From assembly GCF_004916975.1 (NCBI RefSeq), contig NZ_STGQ01000001.1, forward strand, positions 3,713,674 through 3,777,673: a stretch of DNA of 64,000 bases, read 5' to 3'. The position numbers were made by a program, and so were the translations under genes. This document shows positions 1 through 9,207 of the stretch, piece after piece (positions within the stretch are counted from its first letter, which is position 1; each line of letters begins with the position of its first letter). The DNA is from Paenibacillus dokdonensis (GTDB taxonomy: Bacteria > Bacillota > Bacilli > Paenibacillales > Paenibacillaceae). The notes beneath the pieces were generated by a model. The model was given only the letters and a program-made list of their open reading frames with translations, was not told the origin of the DNA and searched no databases.

Positions 1-55
1 TCACGGTATAGTAACCCAGGAATCCGGTTCCACCTAGTACAAATACATCTTTCAT
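1..55 (-). CDS. 5' end of an NAD(P)-binding Rossmann protein (partial)
   Basis: Only the first 18 codons are inside the window; the gene runs off the left edge. They read MKDVFVLGGTGFLGYYTV, with the GxxGxxG dinucleotide-binding loop (GGTGFLG) straight after the first beta strand. That is typical of extended short-chain dehydrogenases such as NAD-dependent epimerases. An AAGGAG ribosome site lies about 7 bases upstream and supports the ATG. Substrate and exact family cannot be told from this fragment. Confidence 0.7.
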   Translation of the reverse strand, partial: MKDVFVLGGTGFLGYYTV

Positions 56-206
56 GATGTTCATCTCCTTTTATTATAAGAAAGACGTTGCTTTTTTTTG
101 AGATGTGAAATATTGTATTTCTTAATTTTAGAATAACACTTATTTCCATCCATGAATCATGGAGTAGTGATTATTATGTGAATTTTTTCTCATAGTATTA
201 TAACAA

Positions 207-258
207 CAAAAAACCACTTCCCAACGGTCATTTGAACATGACTTGAGTGGTAAGTGGT
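207..258 (-). terminator. Terminator after the GNAT gene
   Basis: On the minus strand ACCACTT pairs with AAGTGGT, with a partly paired interior, and is followed by a T-rich run. It lies 28 bases past the acetyltransferase stop. Confidence 0.6.
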
Positions 259-285
259 CCATTTTTATAATGATTCAGCTTTACG

Positions 286-753
286 TTAGTCCAGCATCTT
301 AAGCACGGCAATTTCATCACAGCAGGACTGCTTGCTGCAGTTGACGCAATCGGTCCATACTTTTTCCGGGAAGATTTCCTTCTCCACCACAGAAAAGCCG
401 TTTTTCACAAAAAAAGATACTTCATACGTTAAAGCCATAATTTTGGGAATGCCCTGGCGTATTGCTTCCTCTGTCAGCTTGTTCACCAGCATGGAGCCGA
501 TGCCAAGCCCTTTATGTCCATCCATAATACCAAGGGAACGAATTTCTACCAGATCACTGCCCAAGCGGCAGAGCGAGCCGCAGCCTATGACTGTGCCGTC
601 CATTTCCGCAACGACGAATTGATCCAACTGCTTCTCAAGTACCTTCCGGGACCGAGGCAGCATGATCCCCTTCTGTGCGTATCCATCAATCATATGAAAG
701 AGCGGCTCAACATCCTCCGCTACCGCAATTCTACATGTGACTACAGCCGGCAT
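286..753 (-). CDS. GNAT N-acetyltransferase, ArgA-like
   Basis: A 155-residue acetyl-CoA-dependent N-acetyltransferase. The acetyl-CoA site is seen as GHKGLGIGSMLV (R/QxxGxG/A type) in the middle of the protein. The C-terminus carries KVWTDCVNCSKQSCCDEIAV, a cysteine-bearing tail known from short stand-alone relatives of the ArgA acetyltransferase domain. An N-acetylglutamate synthase-like role is therefore possible, but other amine substrates are not excluded. I chose the ATG at 753 because AGGAGG sits 8 bases upstream; the longer frame begins 19 codons earlier without a comparable site. It lies downstream of hemW but 127 bases away, so it may be transcribed separately. No arginine genes are nearby. 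Confidence 0.75.
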   Translation of the reverse strand: MPAVVTCRIAVAEDVEPLFHMIDGYAQKGIMLPRSRKVLEKQLDQFVVAEMDGTVIGCGSLCRLGSDLVEIRSLGIMDGHKGLGIGSMLVNKLTEEAIRQGIPKIMALTYEVSFFVKNGFSVVEKEIFPEKVWTDCVNCSKQSCCDEIAVLKMLD

Positions 754-880
754 CTTACTTCTCCTCCTAAGTTCAAGGATGATGCAAAACAGGCTCATGC
801 CTGTAGTCAATTGCGCATCCTCTATACGTGCTGTTTTTTTAATATGAATAAATATACAACATCACGCATAGAAGTTCAAG

Positions 881-2086
881 TTATTCTTTAATGGTCAGAG
901 ACCCGATAAATGTGCCAAATACATCATTTCCAAACAGAAGCCCTTGCTCACTGAGCCGATAGCCTGTGCCCGTTTTTTCCATCAGTCCGGCATCCAGCAT
1001 TTTACCCAGCGGTTCAGCGAAAACCTCCTCGATGGTAAGGCCAAATTGCTCTTCAAAATGACTTTTTGAAACCCCGCTCATCACGCGCAGACCAACCATC
1101 ATGAAGTCCTCCATCGCTTCCTCTTTCGGAACGGTAAAGCTCTCCATCCGCGGCAGCCCTTCTTTCGTGGCTTCTGTATACGGATTGACGCCCTTGATAT
1201 TCATGTGGCGCTGATGGCCTACATACCCGTGAGCTCCGGCACCGAGTCCGTAATAGTCTTCATTCAACCAATAAGCCATGTTGTGACGGCTGTGATAGCC
1301 GGGCTTGGCAAAGTTGCTGATCTCATATTGCTCGTAGCCCGCTTTTTTCATGCGATCCATCAGGAGCAAATACATTTGCAGCTCGTCATCCTCATTAGGA
1401 AGCGGCAGCTGATTCTTTTTAAACATCGTATGGAAAAGTGTATTCTCCTCTACCTTCAGACTGTATATGGAGTAATGAGGCAAATCCAGCGCCAGTGCCT
1501 TATCCACGCTCTCCGCCAGCATTTCCACCGTCTGGTTCGGCAGGCCGAACATCAAATCGATCGACATATTTTCGAAGCCGGCTTTACGCGCGTTTTCCAG
1601 GCTCTGATATACATCATCCGTATCATGAATTCTTCCGATGCCTTTGAGCAGCTCATTCTGGAAGGATTGTACGCCGAAGCTGACGCGGTTCACACCACCT
1701 TCGCGCATCACGGACAGCTTTTCCAAATCGGTAGTACCCGGGTTGGCCTCCATGGAAAACTCAATCGAGTCGGACCAATCCGGGAAATAGGTGCGGACCG
1801 TCTTCAAAAAGTATTCCATTTCATCTGGCTTCAGAACGGTCGGGGTTCCGCCACCTACGAAAATGGTCTTGATTTCGCCAGGTGGAACCTCCTTAACCGT
1901 CCGTTCCATTTCACGCTCAAGGCCTTTCAAATATTCCATTACCGGCTGATTCTTCAGCACATAGGAGTTGAAATCGCAATAAAAACACTTGTTGGTGCAA
2001 AAGGGAATGTGAAGATAGACCGCTTGCGGTTTCCGATTCCCCTGGGACATTACGGCTTCCGCAGCATGCGGCTTAATGATTGTCAT
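881..2086 (-). CDS. hemW: Heme chaperone HemW (radical SAM)
   Basis: A 401-residue radical-SAM protein. The CX3CX2C cluster motif is at Cys30, Cys34 and Cys37 (CTNKCFYCDF), followed by the SAM-binding GGGTPT motif near residue 75. The CxYCDF form marks HemW rather than the true oxygen-independent coproporphyrinogen oxidase HemN; family knowledge is that HemW binds heme and delivers it to respiratory proteins. A HemN-type C-terminal domain follows. The ATG at 2086 has AAGGAGGG 9 bases upstream. lepA lies immediately upstream, the conserved Bacillales order, but a hairpin terminator at 2183-2210 separates them, so hemW is either read through or has its own promoter. Confidence 0.93.
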   Translation of the reverse strand: MTIIKPHAAEAVMSQGNRKPQAVYLHIPFCTNKCFYCDFNSYVLKNQPVMEYLKGLEREMERTVKEVPPGEIKTIFVGGGTPTVLKPDEMEYFLKTVRTYFPDWSDSIEFSMEANPGTTDLEKLSVMREGGVNRVSFGVQSFQNELLKGIGRIHDTDDVYQSLENARKAGFENMSIDLMFGLPNQTVEMLAESVDKALALDLPHYSIYSLKVEENTLFHTMFKKNQLPLPNEDDELQMYLLLMDRMKKAGYEQYEISNFAKPGYHSRHNMAYWLNEDYYGLGAGAHGYVGHQRHMNIKGVNPYTEATKEGLPRMESFTVPKEEAMEDFMMVGLRVMSGVSKSHFEEQFGLTIEEVFAEPLGKMLDAGLMEKTGTGYRLSEQGLLFGNDVFGTFIGSLTIKE

Positions 2087-2182
2087 TGTCCAATTCCCTC
2101 CTTATCGTATACGAAAATAGCTATCGAAATATACTTACCGAAGACGAAATGCATGTAGACTTCGGATTTCTTGTTGTCATCT

Positions 2183-2210
2183 AAAAATAACCCCACAAAG
2201 TGGGGCTATT
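2183..2210 (-). terminator. Terminator after lepA
   Basis: On the minus strand ATAGCCCCAC, a TTT loop, GTGGGGTTAT and then TTTT form a compact intrinsic terminator between lepA and hemW. Confidence 0.8.
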
Positions 2211-2295
2211 CCATTTGGAGATTATTCAGGTACTTTGCGGGAACCCCGAATATTTAAGGGAAAGCCGCCAGCGGCTCTCCCGTGAAAGTAACATC

Positions 2296-4113
2296 CTAAT
2301 TGTCGTCGATTTTGAGAACGGCCATAAAGGCTTCCTGCGGCACTTCTACGCTTCCGACCTGCTTCATGCGCTTCTTGCCTTCCTTCTGCTTCTCAAGCAG
2401 CTTCCGCTTACGCGAGATATCGCCGCCGTAACACTTTGCAAGCACGTTTTTACGCATCGCCTTAACGGTTTCACGCGCAACGACCTTTGTTCCAACCGAT
2501 GCCTGAATCGGCACCTCGAACATTTGGCGTGGAATGATTTCGCGCAGCTTTTCGCAAATAATGCGTCCACGATGGTATGCACGATCACGATGCACGATGA
2601 ACGACAGCGCATCCACCTGCTCGTTGTTCAGCAGGATATCCATCTTGACCAGATTGGATTTGCGGTAACCTGAGATTTCATAGTCAAAAGAGGCATAGCC
2701 CTTTGTTCCGGATTTCAGCTGGTCGAAGAAATCATACACGATTTCTGATAGCGGGATTTCATACGTTATCGTTACGCGGGTTGTGTCCATGTATTCCATA
2801 TTCACGAATTCGCCGCGCTTATTCTGGCATAGCTCCATGACTGTACCTACATAGTCATTGGGAACGATGATACCTGCTTTGACATACGGTTCTTCTACAG
2901 CTTCGATTTTGCCGACCTCCGGATAGTTGGATGGGTTATCGATCTGAATGGTATCGCCATTGGTCAGGGACACGCGGTAAATAACGCTTGGTGCGGTCGT
3001 GATCAATGGAATATTGAATTCCCGTTCGATACGCTCCTGGATAATTTCCATGTGAAGGAGTCCGAGGAATCCGCAGCGGAAGCCAAAGCCCAGCGCACTG
3101 GAAGTTTCCGGTTCAAAGCTCAGTGATGCATCATTCAGCTGAAGCTTCTCGAGTGCTTCACGAAGATCGTTATATTCCGAAGTTTCAATCGGATACAAGC
3201 CGCAGTATACCATCGGATTAATCTTCCGGTAGCCCGGCAGCGGCTCGGCAGTCGGGTTCTTCGCATCGGTCACGGTATCGCCGACACGGGTATCCCCGAC
3301 ATGCTTGATGCCGGCGACGATAAATCCGACATCGCCAACCAACAGCTCGTCCACGATGGTCATCCGAGGTTTAAAGGCACCGACTTCAATGACCTCAAAC
3401 GTTTTGCCTGTCGCCATCATTTTAATTTTCGAACCTGTTTTAATGCTTCCGTTTAAGACACGGACATACACTATAACACCTTTGTATGGATCATAGTGCG
3501 AGTCGAAAATGAGAGCTTTCAGCGGTTCCTCCGATTCTCCTGTTGGAGCCGGAACCTGTTTCACGATCTGCTCGAGTATTTCCTTGATACCGATGCCCGC
3601 TTTCGCCGAAGCATGTACTGCTTCACTTGCATCCAGGCCGATAACATCTTCAATTTCCTGCTTCACGCGTTCCGGATCAGCGCTCGGCAGGTCTATTTTG
3701 TTGAGAACCGGAATAATCTCCAGATTGTTATCCAGTGCCAAATACACGTTTGCCAGCGTCTGTGCTTCAATACCCTGCGCAGCATCCACGACCAGAAGTG
3801 CGCCTTCACATGCTGCTAGGCTCCGCGACACCTCATAGGTAAAGTCGACATGCCCAGGTGTATCGATCAGATTGAGTAGATACTCCTGACCGTCATCCGC
3901 CTTGTATGTAAGATGCACGGCCTGCAGCTTGATGGTGATGCCGCGTTCGCGTTCCAAATCCATCTGATCCAGTACCTGTTCCTGCATTTCGCGGGATGTT
4001 AAAGCACCCGTATACTCCAAGATCCGGTCGGCAAGCGTTGATTTACCGTGGTCTATATGTGCAATGATACAGAAATTTCGAATATTTTTTTGCCTTGCTT
4101 GTACGTCTGTCAT
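2296..4113 (-). CDS. lepA: Elongation factor 4 (LepA)
   Basis: A 605-residue translational GTPase, near the usual length (about 600-612). The N-terminal G domain shows AHIDHGKST (P-loop), DTPGHVDF (switch II) and NKIDLP (G4). EF-G-like domains follow, then the LepA-specific C-terminal region with the basic stretch [19 protein letters not shown]. It binds the ribosome and promotes back-translocation or eases late initiation and biogenesis problems. The start ATG is preceded by a G-rich stretch (GGGGGTAGGG) rather than a clean AGGAGG. It follows the yqxA-like gene, but its own sigma-A promoter lies at 4152-4180. Confidence 0.97.
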   Translation of the reverse strand: MTDVQARQKNIRNFCIIAHIDHGKSTLADRILEYTGALTSREMQEQVLDQMDLERERGITIKLQAVHLTYKADDGQEYLLNLIDTPGHVDFTYEVSRSLAACEGALLVVDAAQGIEAQTLANVYLALDNNLEIIPVLNKIDLPSADPERVKQEIEDVIGLDASEAVHASAKAGIGIKEILEQIVKQVPAPTGESEEPLKALIFDSHYDPYKGVIVYVRVLNGSIKTGSKIKMMATGKTFEVIEVGAFKPRMTIVDELLVGDVGFIVAGIKHVGDTRVGDTVTDAKNPTAEPLPGYRKINPMVYCGLYPIETSEYNDLREALEKLQLNDASLSFEPETSSALGFGFRCGFLGLLHMEIIQERIEREFNIPLITTAPSVIYRVSLTNGDTIQIDNPSNYPEVGKIEAVEEPYVKAGIIVPNDYVGTVMELCQNKRGEFVNMEYMDTTRVTITYEIPLSEIVYDFFDQLKSGTKGYASFDYEISGYRKSNLVKMDILLNNEQVDALSFIVHRDRAYHRGRIICEKLREIIPRQMFEVPIQASVGTKVVARETVKAMRKNVLAKCYGGDISRKRKLLEKQKEGKKRMKQVGSVEVPQEAFMAVLKIDDN

Positions 4114-4151
4114 GCCCTACCCCCAAAACAGCCTGATGTGTCAATCAATTC

Positions 4152-4180
4152 ATTATAGCAGTTGAGATAAAGGCGGGCAA
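4152..4180 (-). promoter_or_regulatory. Sigma-A promoter of lepA
   Basis: TTGCCC, 17 bases, TATAAT on the minus strand, about 40 bases upstream of the lepA ATG. It separates vegetative lepA transcription from the sporulation gene spoIIP upstream. Confidence 0.7.
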
Positions 4181-4196
4181 TCCCACAGGCAAAGGA

Positions 4197-4586
4197 TTAA
4201 TCCGTTATGGAATCGAACAGGGAGACAACCAGCCGGATTCCCTTCTGGGAGAGGTCCTGCAGCAGTCCGGCCGTCTTGTCCGCCAGCACGTCTACCGTCG
4301 GCTTGCTCGTGTTCGTCGACAGAATCTGCTCCGGTGACTGAGAACTCCAGTCCTGAACCTCCACCTGCTCCGGCTGCTCTTTCTCCACCTTGAAGTGATT
4401 CGAGCTTTTACGAGGAACCTGGGCTTGGGCAATATTGGCCGCTTGCGCTGTTTGTTGATCCGCGTACGCTATTTTTTTATCGGAGTCTGCCTTCGAGCTG
4501 CCGGAACCGGCAAGCTGCATTCCGATCAGCGCGCCAACTCCGACCCAGATGATTACCATCCATATCCGCTTGGTCCATTTCGACAT
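4197..4586 (-). CDS. YqxA-like membrane-anchored protein of unknown function
   Basis: A 129-residue protein with a basic N-terminus (MSKWTKRIW), one membrane segment at about residues 8-26 and a hydrophilic outer part. The C-terminal helix (LADKTAGLLQDLSQKGIRLVVSLFDSITD) is amphipathic. I recognise it by position rather than by motif: in Bacillus subtilis yqxA sits between spoIIP and lepA, as here. No function is established for that family that I know of. It starts 33 bases after the spoIIP stop, so it is probably co-transcribed with spoIIP during sporulation. A good AGGGAGG ribosome site precedes the ATG. Confidence 0.65.
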   Translation of the reverse strand: MSKWTKRIWMVIIWVGVGALIGMQLAGSGSSKADSDKKIAYADQQTAQAANIAQAQVPRKSSNHFKVEKEQPEQVEVQDWSSQSPEQILSTNTSKPTVDVLADKTAGLLQDLSQKGIRLVVSLFDSITD

Positions 4587-4619
4587 TACCGGTTCCTCCC
4601 TTGTTCCATTCCGTTTGGA

Positions 4620-5948
4620 TTAACTCTTGGCATCCGCCTTCGTTGCGGATACCGATTTCTCTGCACTTGCTTTCTCCGCCTTCTGATCCTTGTAATACAA
4701 ATCGGCAATAATTTGGCCCAGCAGCTCTGCTGTCCGCTTCAATTCTTCATTCGTGCTGTCAATTCCGCCAACTTCAATTAAGATGCTGTTATCAGATAGA
4801 GATTGGTTATATTCTCCGTTTCCTTGTGCCGAAGTCTTCCCCCAAATCCCCCGTGATATTCCAGGATACGATTTTTCCAGCTGCTCATGGATCGAGCTCG
4901 CAAAGGCTTCATTTTTGCGCCAGTTTTTATTCTCATGACCGATGATGAAGAATACCTGTGCGTAGCTGGCTCCATTAATCACTGTCGTTGTCTTCGCATG
5001 TCGCTGCGAATCACGGTGGATATCAATCAGGTATTCCAAACCATTGTTCTGGGCAAGGGCCTCTTTCACCGTCTGGCGGGAATATTTATATGAAAAGTTA
5101 TAGTTATATTCACTGACTGTCGTCGAATAGTCTTTCTCTGAATGAACCGTGCCCACACCGAGCTTTTCAAGCTTTTGAGCCATGTATTCGCCCACCAGCA
5201 TGACATTTTGCGAAGGCGACTTGGAGCTTGGATTCGAGCTGGTTTTGCTCAGCAGCGGATTATAGGCTTCTCTTGGATGAGAATGATAGATCATAACCAC
5301 TTTTTTGCCGGTTGCAGTTGCCGGAGGCGTCGGTGTCTTTGTCTGTTCCTTTGTACCTTCCGTGGCCGTTCCCGGATTTCCAGGCTCTTTTTTACCGCCA
5401 GGTTCAGGTTCCTTCACTGGAGTCTTAACCGGTGTCTTGTCTGGCGCTTTAGGTTGATCTGTATCTGCTGGCTTATCACTCTTATCATCCGTTTCCGGCG
5501 GGAGATGAAAATCTTCTGGCGGATCGAGGTTCTGATTACCGGCAGCGCTTCGTAGCAGCACCGGATCATTTGATCCCATTCCCGGCATTTCCTTGGCAAG
5601 CAGGCTCTTGGGATCCCGCGGATTTACGCTCGTAAGCATTTGAAACACGAATGTGGTCATTTTTTCACCCGAGAAGGTAGAGCCTCCTTTTTCTTTATCC
5701 AGATGCGGAAGCTCCATGCCCAACATGTCCATAAAGAACCGGCTCGATAGCGAGCCTGCGAATCCCTTCATGGATGAAACGGTAGAGGAATTCATTCTAT
5801 GCTCCGCCATTCCGCCCAGACCCAGCAGTACGAAAAATATCAGCGACCCTAACGTCAGCAGCAAAAATGTTCGGCCCATGGACAGCATGTGCAGCATCTT
5901 GGTTCTCCATTTGCCGATATTCCAAAGTTGAAACCCATTCCTCTTCAT
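4620..5948 (-). CDS. spoIIP: Stage II sporulation protein P (SpoIIP)
   Basis: A 442-residue membrane-anchored cell-wall amidase/endopeptidase of the DMP complex (SpoIID, SpoIIM, SpoIIP) that thins septal peptidoglycan and drives engulfment. A membrane segment lies at about residues 24-46. A long low-complexity linker rich in Pro, Lys, Asp and Thr (about 140-210) follows, then the amidase domain with YHSHPREAYNP near residue 221, LIDIHRD and EVGGIDSTNEE, which carry the zinc ligands. I chose the ATG at 5948, with GGAGG 8 bases upstream, over the longer frame. The gene lies between gpr and the yqxA-like gene, the standard order. I could not find a clean SigE or SigG promoter in front of it. Confidence 0.95.
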   Translation of the reverse strand: MKRNGFQLWNIGKWRTKMLHMLSMGRTFLLLTLGSLIFFVLLGLGGMAEHRMNSSTVSSMKGFAGSLSSRFFMDMLGMELPHLDKEKGGSTFSGEKMTTFVFQMLTSVNPRDPKSLLAKEMPGMGSNDPVLLRSAAGNQNLDPPEDFHLPPETDDKSDKPADTDQPKAPDKTPVKTPVKEPEPGGKKEPGNPGTATEGTKEQTKTPTPPATATGKKVVMIYHSHPREAYNPLLSKTSSNPSSKSPSQNVMLVGEYMAQKLEKLGVGTVHSEKDYSTTVSEYNYNFSYKYSRQTVKEALAQNNGLEYLIDIHRDSQRHAKTTTVINGASYAQVFFIIGHENKNWRKNEAFASSIHEQLEKSYPGISRGIWGKTSAQGNGEYNQSLSDNSILIEVGGIDSTNEELKRTAELLGQIIADLYYKDQKAEKASAEKSVSATKADAKS

Positions 5949-6318
5949 TGTGTTGTCCTCCTGAACTCTCTTATACTTCAAAACTATGAGTAAAAGAGTT
6001 TCACTAGAACCAAAAATGATATGTTTGCATGAAAAAAAGAGTAGATCACCGAACTTAATAGTGACTTAGTGCGGGGAGAGCGCTGCGGTTACGGATCGAT
6101 TTTCCGATCGCTGTTGACTCCAAATTTCTTGAATTATATTTCTTCTATGGGGAAAAATTCGGAGGCAAAGACGACCACTGCCGCTTCTTCAGATTGATTC
6201 CGTCACCTCCGCTTCTTCCTCAGGCACTGAATAGGATGTTTGGCAAAAAAAGAAGCCACGCTAGATTCGCAGGGCTTCTTGAAGAGTTTTATAGATTCAT
6301 CGTTTCTTGGGAAATCCG
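5949..6318. other. Spacer between spoIIP and gpr
   Basis: About 370 bases without a supported gene. It holds the gpr terminator (6245-6280) and a short inverted repeat near 6092-6111 (CGGATCG and CGATCG parts). A sigma-A-like TTGACT, 17 bases, TATTTC lies on the plus strand, but it leads only to a 16-codon frame without an ordered ribosome site. Confidence 0.5.
6245..6280 (-). terminator. Terminator after gpr
   Basis: On the minus strand AAGAAGCC pairs with GGCTTCTT across a 15-base loop and is followed by an unbroken T run. It makes gpr monocistronic. Confidence 0.8.
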
Positions 6319-7320
6319 CTAATGAGTATACGCTCCGGAATTGCCCGAATCCACTGCGTCATGCAGTGAAGCGTTCAGACCGCTTGCCACAATATTGGCG
6401 ATATCCTCAATGAATTCATCAATTTCTTTGGGTGTTACGATGAGATCATGGCCTAGCGGTTCAAGGACCTCTTTAACGAGCGCCAGCCTTTCGTTCTCGG
6501 ATATGCCATCGAGCAGCCCCATAATTTCCCGTGTCTGATTGGTTTCCTGGCCAAAGTGTTTTTTCATCATTTCCATTACATTGTTCACTATGGTCGATGC
6601 GTAACAGACGGTCGGCACCCCGATGGCAATACATGGTACTCCAAGCACCTCTTGGGTCAGTCCCCGACGTTTGTTTCCAATGCCGGAACCGGGATGGATA
6701 CCAATATCCGCAATTTGAATGGTTGTATTCACCCGTTCCAGTGAACGCGATGCCAGTGCATCAATCGCAATAATCAAATCCGGTTTCGTCCGTTCTACTA
6801 TTCCTTGCACGATTTCACTCGATTCTATACCCGTAATTCCGAGTACACCCGGAGCTATCGCACTGATCTGGCGGTAGCCTGGGGCAACTTGATCCGGCAT
6901 CAGCTCAAAATACTGACGGGTCACCAGGACATTCTCCACCACCAGCGGTCCCAGTGAATCCGGCGTCACATTCCAGTTGCCCAGGCCGACAATGAGAACC
7001 GTGTTTTTTTTCTGAATGCCGATCAGGGTCAGGAAATCCTCAAACTCTCTCGCGAAAGCCTCTGTCACGCGTTCCTGCAGCCCGGTATCCCCATTTCGGA
7101 GCCCCGGCACCTCCAGAGTTACATAATGTCCTTTTATACGCCCAATCGCTTGTGATCCCTCATCATTCAGTACATTCAAACGGGTTATTTTAATTCCGTC
7201 CTTATCGGAAACCTCTTCATCCACGCCCGGTATCGACCCTGGATACTGTATTGCAGCCATTTCCCTGGCATCCACCGCCAAATCCGTACGTACAGAATAC
7301 TGCTGTAAATCCAACTCCAT
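6319..7320 (-). CDS. gpr: Germination protease (GPR endopeptidase)
   Basis: A 333-residue aspartic-type protease (family A25) that degrades small acid-soluble spore proteins on germination. It is made in the forespore as an inactive zymogen with an N-terminal propeptide. The N-terminus YSVRTDLAVDAREMA and the blocks VGLGNWNVTPDSLGP and IAIDALASRSLERVNTTIQ match the family. I placed the start at the ATG at 7320 (MELDLQQYSVRTDL), with AGAGGA 10 bases upstream; the longer frame adds 21 residues of unrelated sequence and would overlap the promoter. A SigG-type promoter at 7352-7381 fits forespore expression. Confidence 0.95.
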   Translation of the reverse strand: MELDLQQYSVRTDLAVDAREMAAIQYPGSIPGVDEEVSDKDGIKITRLNVLNDEGSQAIGRIKGHYVTLEVPGLRNGDTGLQERVTEAFAREFEDFLTLIGIQKKNTVLIVGLGNWNVTPDSLGPLVVENVLVTRQYFELMPDQVAPGYRQISAIAPGVLGITGIESSEIVQGIVERTKPDLIIAIDALASRSLERVNTTIQIADIGIHPGSGIGNKRRGLTQEVLGVPCIAIGVPTVCYASTIVNNVMEMMKKHFGQETNQTREIMGLLDGISENERLALVKEVLEPLGHDLIVTPKEIDEFIEDIANIVASGLNASLHDAVDSGNSGAYTH

Positions 7321-7351
7321 CTCAAAACCATCCTCTCTTGCCTTTTTGTTA

Positions 7352-7381
7352 TAGTGTGCGGGAGGAAGACTCTGATTATGC
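7352..7381 (-). promoter_or_regulatory. SigG-type promoter of gpr
   Basis: GCATA, 18 bases, CACACTA on the minus strand, against the SigF/SigG consensus gHATR-N17/18-CATNHTA (one mismatch in the -10). The -10 lies about 30 bases before the chosen gpr start. Confidence 0.6.
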
Positions 7382-7396
7382 AAAGCCTTTTAAGTA

Positions 7397-7425
7397 TTGC
7401 TTTTTATGGTACCCCATGCTAAACT
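7397..7425 (+). promoter_or_regulatory. Sigma-A promoter of rpsT
   Basis: TTGCTT, 17 bases, TAAACT, ending 56 bases before the rpsT ATG. Confidence 0.55.
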
Positions 7426-7481
7426 ATTTTAAGTTGTGAATCATTTCGAGCTATTCGAATGCCTTACAGGAGGTGAATGCA

Positions 7482-7754
7482 ATGCCAAACATTAAATCCG
7501 CCGTAAAACGCGTAAAAACGAACGACAAACGCCGTGCGCTTAATGCTTCCCAAAAATCCGCGCTCCGTACAGCTGTTAAAGCCGCTGATACTGCGCTGGC
7601 AAATACTGAAGTTGAAGCTGCGAAATCTGCAGTTCAAGCCGCATCCCAAAAGCTTGACAAGGCTGTAAGTAAAGGCCTCGTACACAAAAATGCAGCGAGC
7701 CGCAAGAAATCCCGCTTGGCGAAAAAACTTAACGCTCTGAATGCACAAGCATAA
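7482..7754 (+). CDS. rpsT: 30S ribosomal protein S20
   Basis: A 90-residue, strongly basic and alanine-rich protein that binds 16S rRNA in the body of the small subunit. [18 protein letters not shown] at the N-terminus and [18 protein letters not shown] near the C-terminus are S20 hallmarks. I set the start at the ATG at 7482, with AGGAGG 8-9 bases upstream; an upstream ATG three codons earlier lies inside that ribosome site. It is divergent from gpr, with a sigma-A promoter in between and a terminator straight after, so it is a single-gene unit. Confidence 0.97.
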   Translation: MPNIKSAVKRVKTNDKRRALNASQKSALRTAVKAADTALANTEVEAAKSAVQAASQKLDKAVSKGLVHKNAASRKKSRLAKKLNALNAQA

Positions 7755-7783
7755 GATGCGCTATCCATACGATGAAAATGAAG

Positions 7784-7820
7784 AGTCCTGAACAGCTGAA
7801 AAGCTGATCAGGACTTTTTG
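7784..7820 (+). terminator. Terminator after rpsT
   Basis: AGTCCTGA pairs with TCAGGACT around an inner AGCT/AGCT stem and is followed by TTTTT. Confidence 0.85.
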
Positions 7821-7870
7821 ATTCAGACTATACTGCTTGCCTACATAACCAAGACAGGAGTTGACGAGCA

Positions 7871-9085
7871 ATGGAAATCTGGAAGAAAAACTTATGGGTA
7901 TTATGGTTTGGTTCTTTTATCGTATCTTCAAGCTTCTCCATGGTTATTCCTTTTCTCCCAATCTTCTTAATTCAAATTGGCGTGACTGAGAACGTTGAAA
8001 TGTGGTCCGGCATATTGTTCAGCAGTGCGTTTCTGGCAGGCGCGTTATCCTCTCCTTTCTGGGGTTCCGTCGGTGACAAATATGGACGCAAAGCCATGAT
8101 TATCCGTGCCGGATTTGTTTTATGCGTGATTTATCTGCTGACTTCCTTCGTAACCAGCCCGGTACAGCTGCTCATTCTGCGGATTTTACAGGGTCTGCTT
8201 TCAGGCTTTATCCCAGGAGCCATTGCGATCGTGGGCACCAATACGCCGGAGCATAAGGTTGGGTATGCGCTATCCACCATGTCAACGGCTACAGCAACCG
8301 GCAGCATTATGGGACCGCTTCTCGGCGGGATCCTCTCGAAGATTTTTGATAACCGTCTGGCCTTTGCCAGCGCGGGCGTGCTCTGTTTTCTGGCCACCAT
8401 GCTCGTGATATTTTACGTAAAAGAAGAAAAATTCGTGCCCGGCAAAGACCGCGTATCCGTGTTTAATACCGTCAAGCTTGCACTGCATAATAAATTGCTT
8501 GTCGTTGTGCTGGTACTGACCATGTTTACACAGTTCTCTGTCATGACAATCGAGCCCGTTCTTCCATTGTATATCGTAGAGTTCGGACATTCGGCGTCCG
8601 ACGCATCCATCCTGGCCGGGGTGATTTTCTCACTGGTCGGTATCGCCAGCATTATCTTCGCTCCGCGCTGGGGTAAGCTCGCCGATAAAATCGGTTTTCA
8701 GAAAATTCTGCTCATCGGTCTGTTCGCCGGGGGCGTTGGTTCATTGCTGCAAATCCCTTTCCACAACATTTGGGGATTTTCAATCGTACGATTTCTATAC
8801 GGATGTTTCTTCTGCGCAGTCTTCCCGGCCCTCAACGGCCTGATTGTCCGCGTGACATCCAGCGATTTCCGCGGCAGGGCATTCAGTCTCAGCCAGACCT
8901 CCAACCAGCTCGGAGGCATGCTTGGCCCGCTCGCAGGCGGCGCGATCAGCGGCGTATTCAGTATCCATGCTGTTTTTTTACTTACAGGCATTCTGCTGCT
9001 GCTTACGATGGGCCTCGCCTTCTGGTCGCAGCGGTTTACCCGTGAACCTGATACGCAATCATCCTCTGCTACGATAAATCATTAA
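7871..9085 (+). CDS. MFS drug exporter, 12-TM DHA1 type
   Basis: A 404-residue major facilitator of the proton-driven multidrug efflux type. Twelve hydrophobic segments are spread over the chain. The loop 2-3 signature GSVGDKYGRKAMI lies near residue 66, and a second-half counterpart GKLADKIGFQKI near 270. The motif-C-like GSIMGPLLGG in TM5 is the antiporter mark. It resembles MdtG/Bmr-like exporters; the substrate cannot be inferred. AGGAG lies 9 bases before the ATG. It stands alone between the rpsT terminator and a convergent histidine kinase gene. Confidence 0.8.
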   Translation: MEIWKKNLWVLWFGSFIVSSSFSMVIPFLPIFLIQIGVTENVEMWSGILFSSAFLAGALSSPFWGSVGDKYGRKAMIIRAGFVLCVIYLLTSFVTSPVQLLILRILQGLLSGFIPGAIAIVGTNTPEHKVGYALSTMSTATATGSIMGPLLGGILSKIFDNRLAFASAGVLCFLATMLVIFYVKEEKFVPGKDRVSVFNTVKLALHNKLLVVVLVLTMFTQFSVMTIEPVLPLYIVEFGHSASDASILAGVIFSLVGIASIIFAPRWGKLADKIGFQKILLIGLFAGGVGSLLQIPFHNIWGFSIVRFLYGCFFCAVFPALNGLIVRVTSSDFRGRAFSLSQTSNQLGGMLGPLAGGAISGVFSIHAVFLLTGILLLLTMGLAFWSQRFTREPDTQSSSATINH

Positions 9086-9097
9086 AGTGAAATTCCC

Positions 9098-9153
9098 TCC
9101 CTCCTTGTCACATTGCCGTCTCAATGACACATTGCGATGTGACTTAAGGAGGG
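9098..9153. repeat. Long imperfect hairpin after the MFS gene
   Basis: CCCTCCTT...GTCACAT pairs with ATGTGAC...AAGGAGGG. The loop contains two near-copies of GWCACATTGC (from 9107 and 9124). There is no T run, so it is not a simple terminator. It lies 13 bases after the MFS stop. Confidence 0.5.
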
Positions 9154-9166
9154 TGTCTCCGAAAGC

Positions 9167-9207
9167 AAAAGCCCTCATTCGCTCATGCAGGACGAGGGCT
9201 TTTTTTA
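9167..9207. terminator. Shared terminator overlapping the kinase 3' end
   Basis: AAAGCCCTC pairs with GAGGGCTTT and is flanked by TTTTTTT on the plus side and TTTT on the minus side. It serves the plus-strand MFS gene, and its right arm also encodes the last residues of the convergent histidine kinase. Confidence 0.75.
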
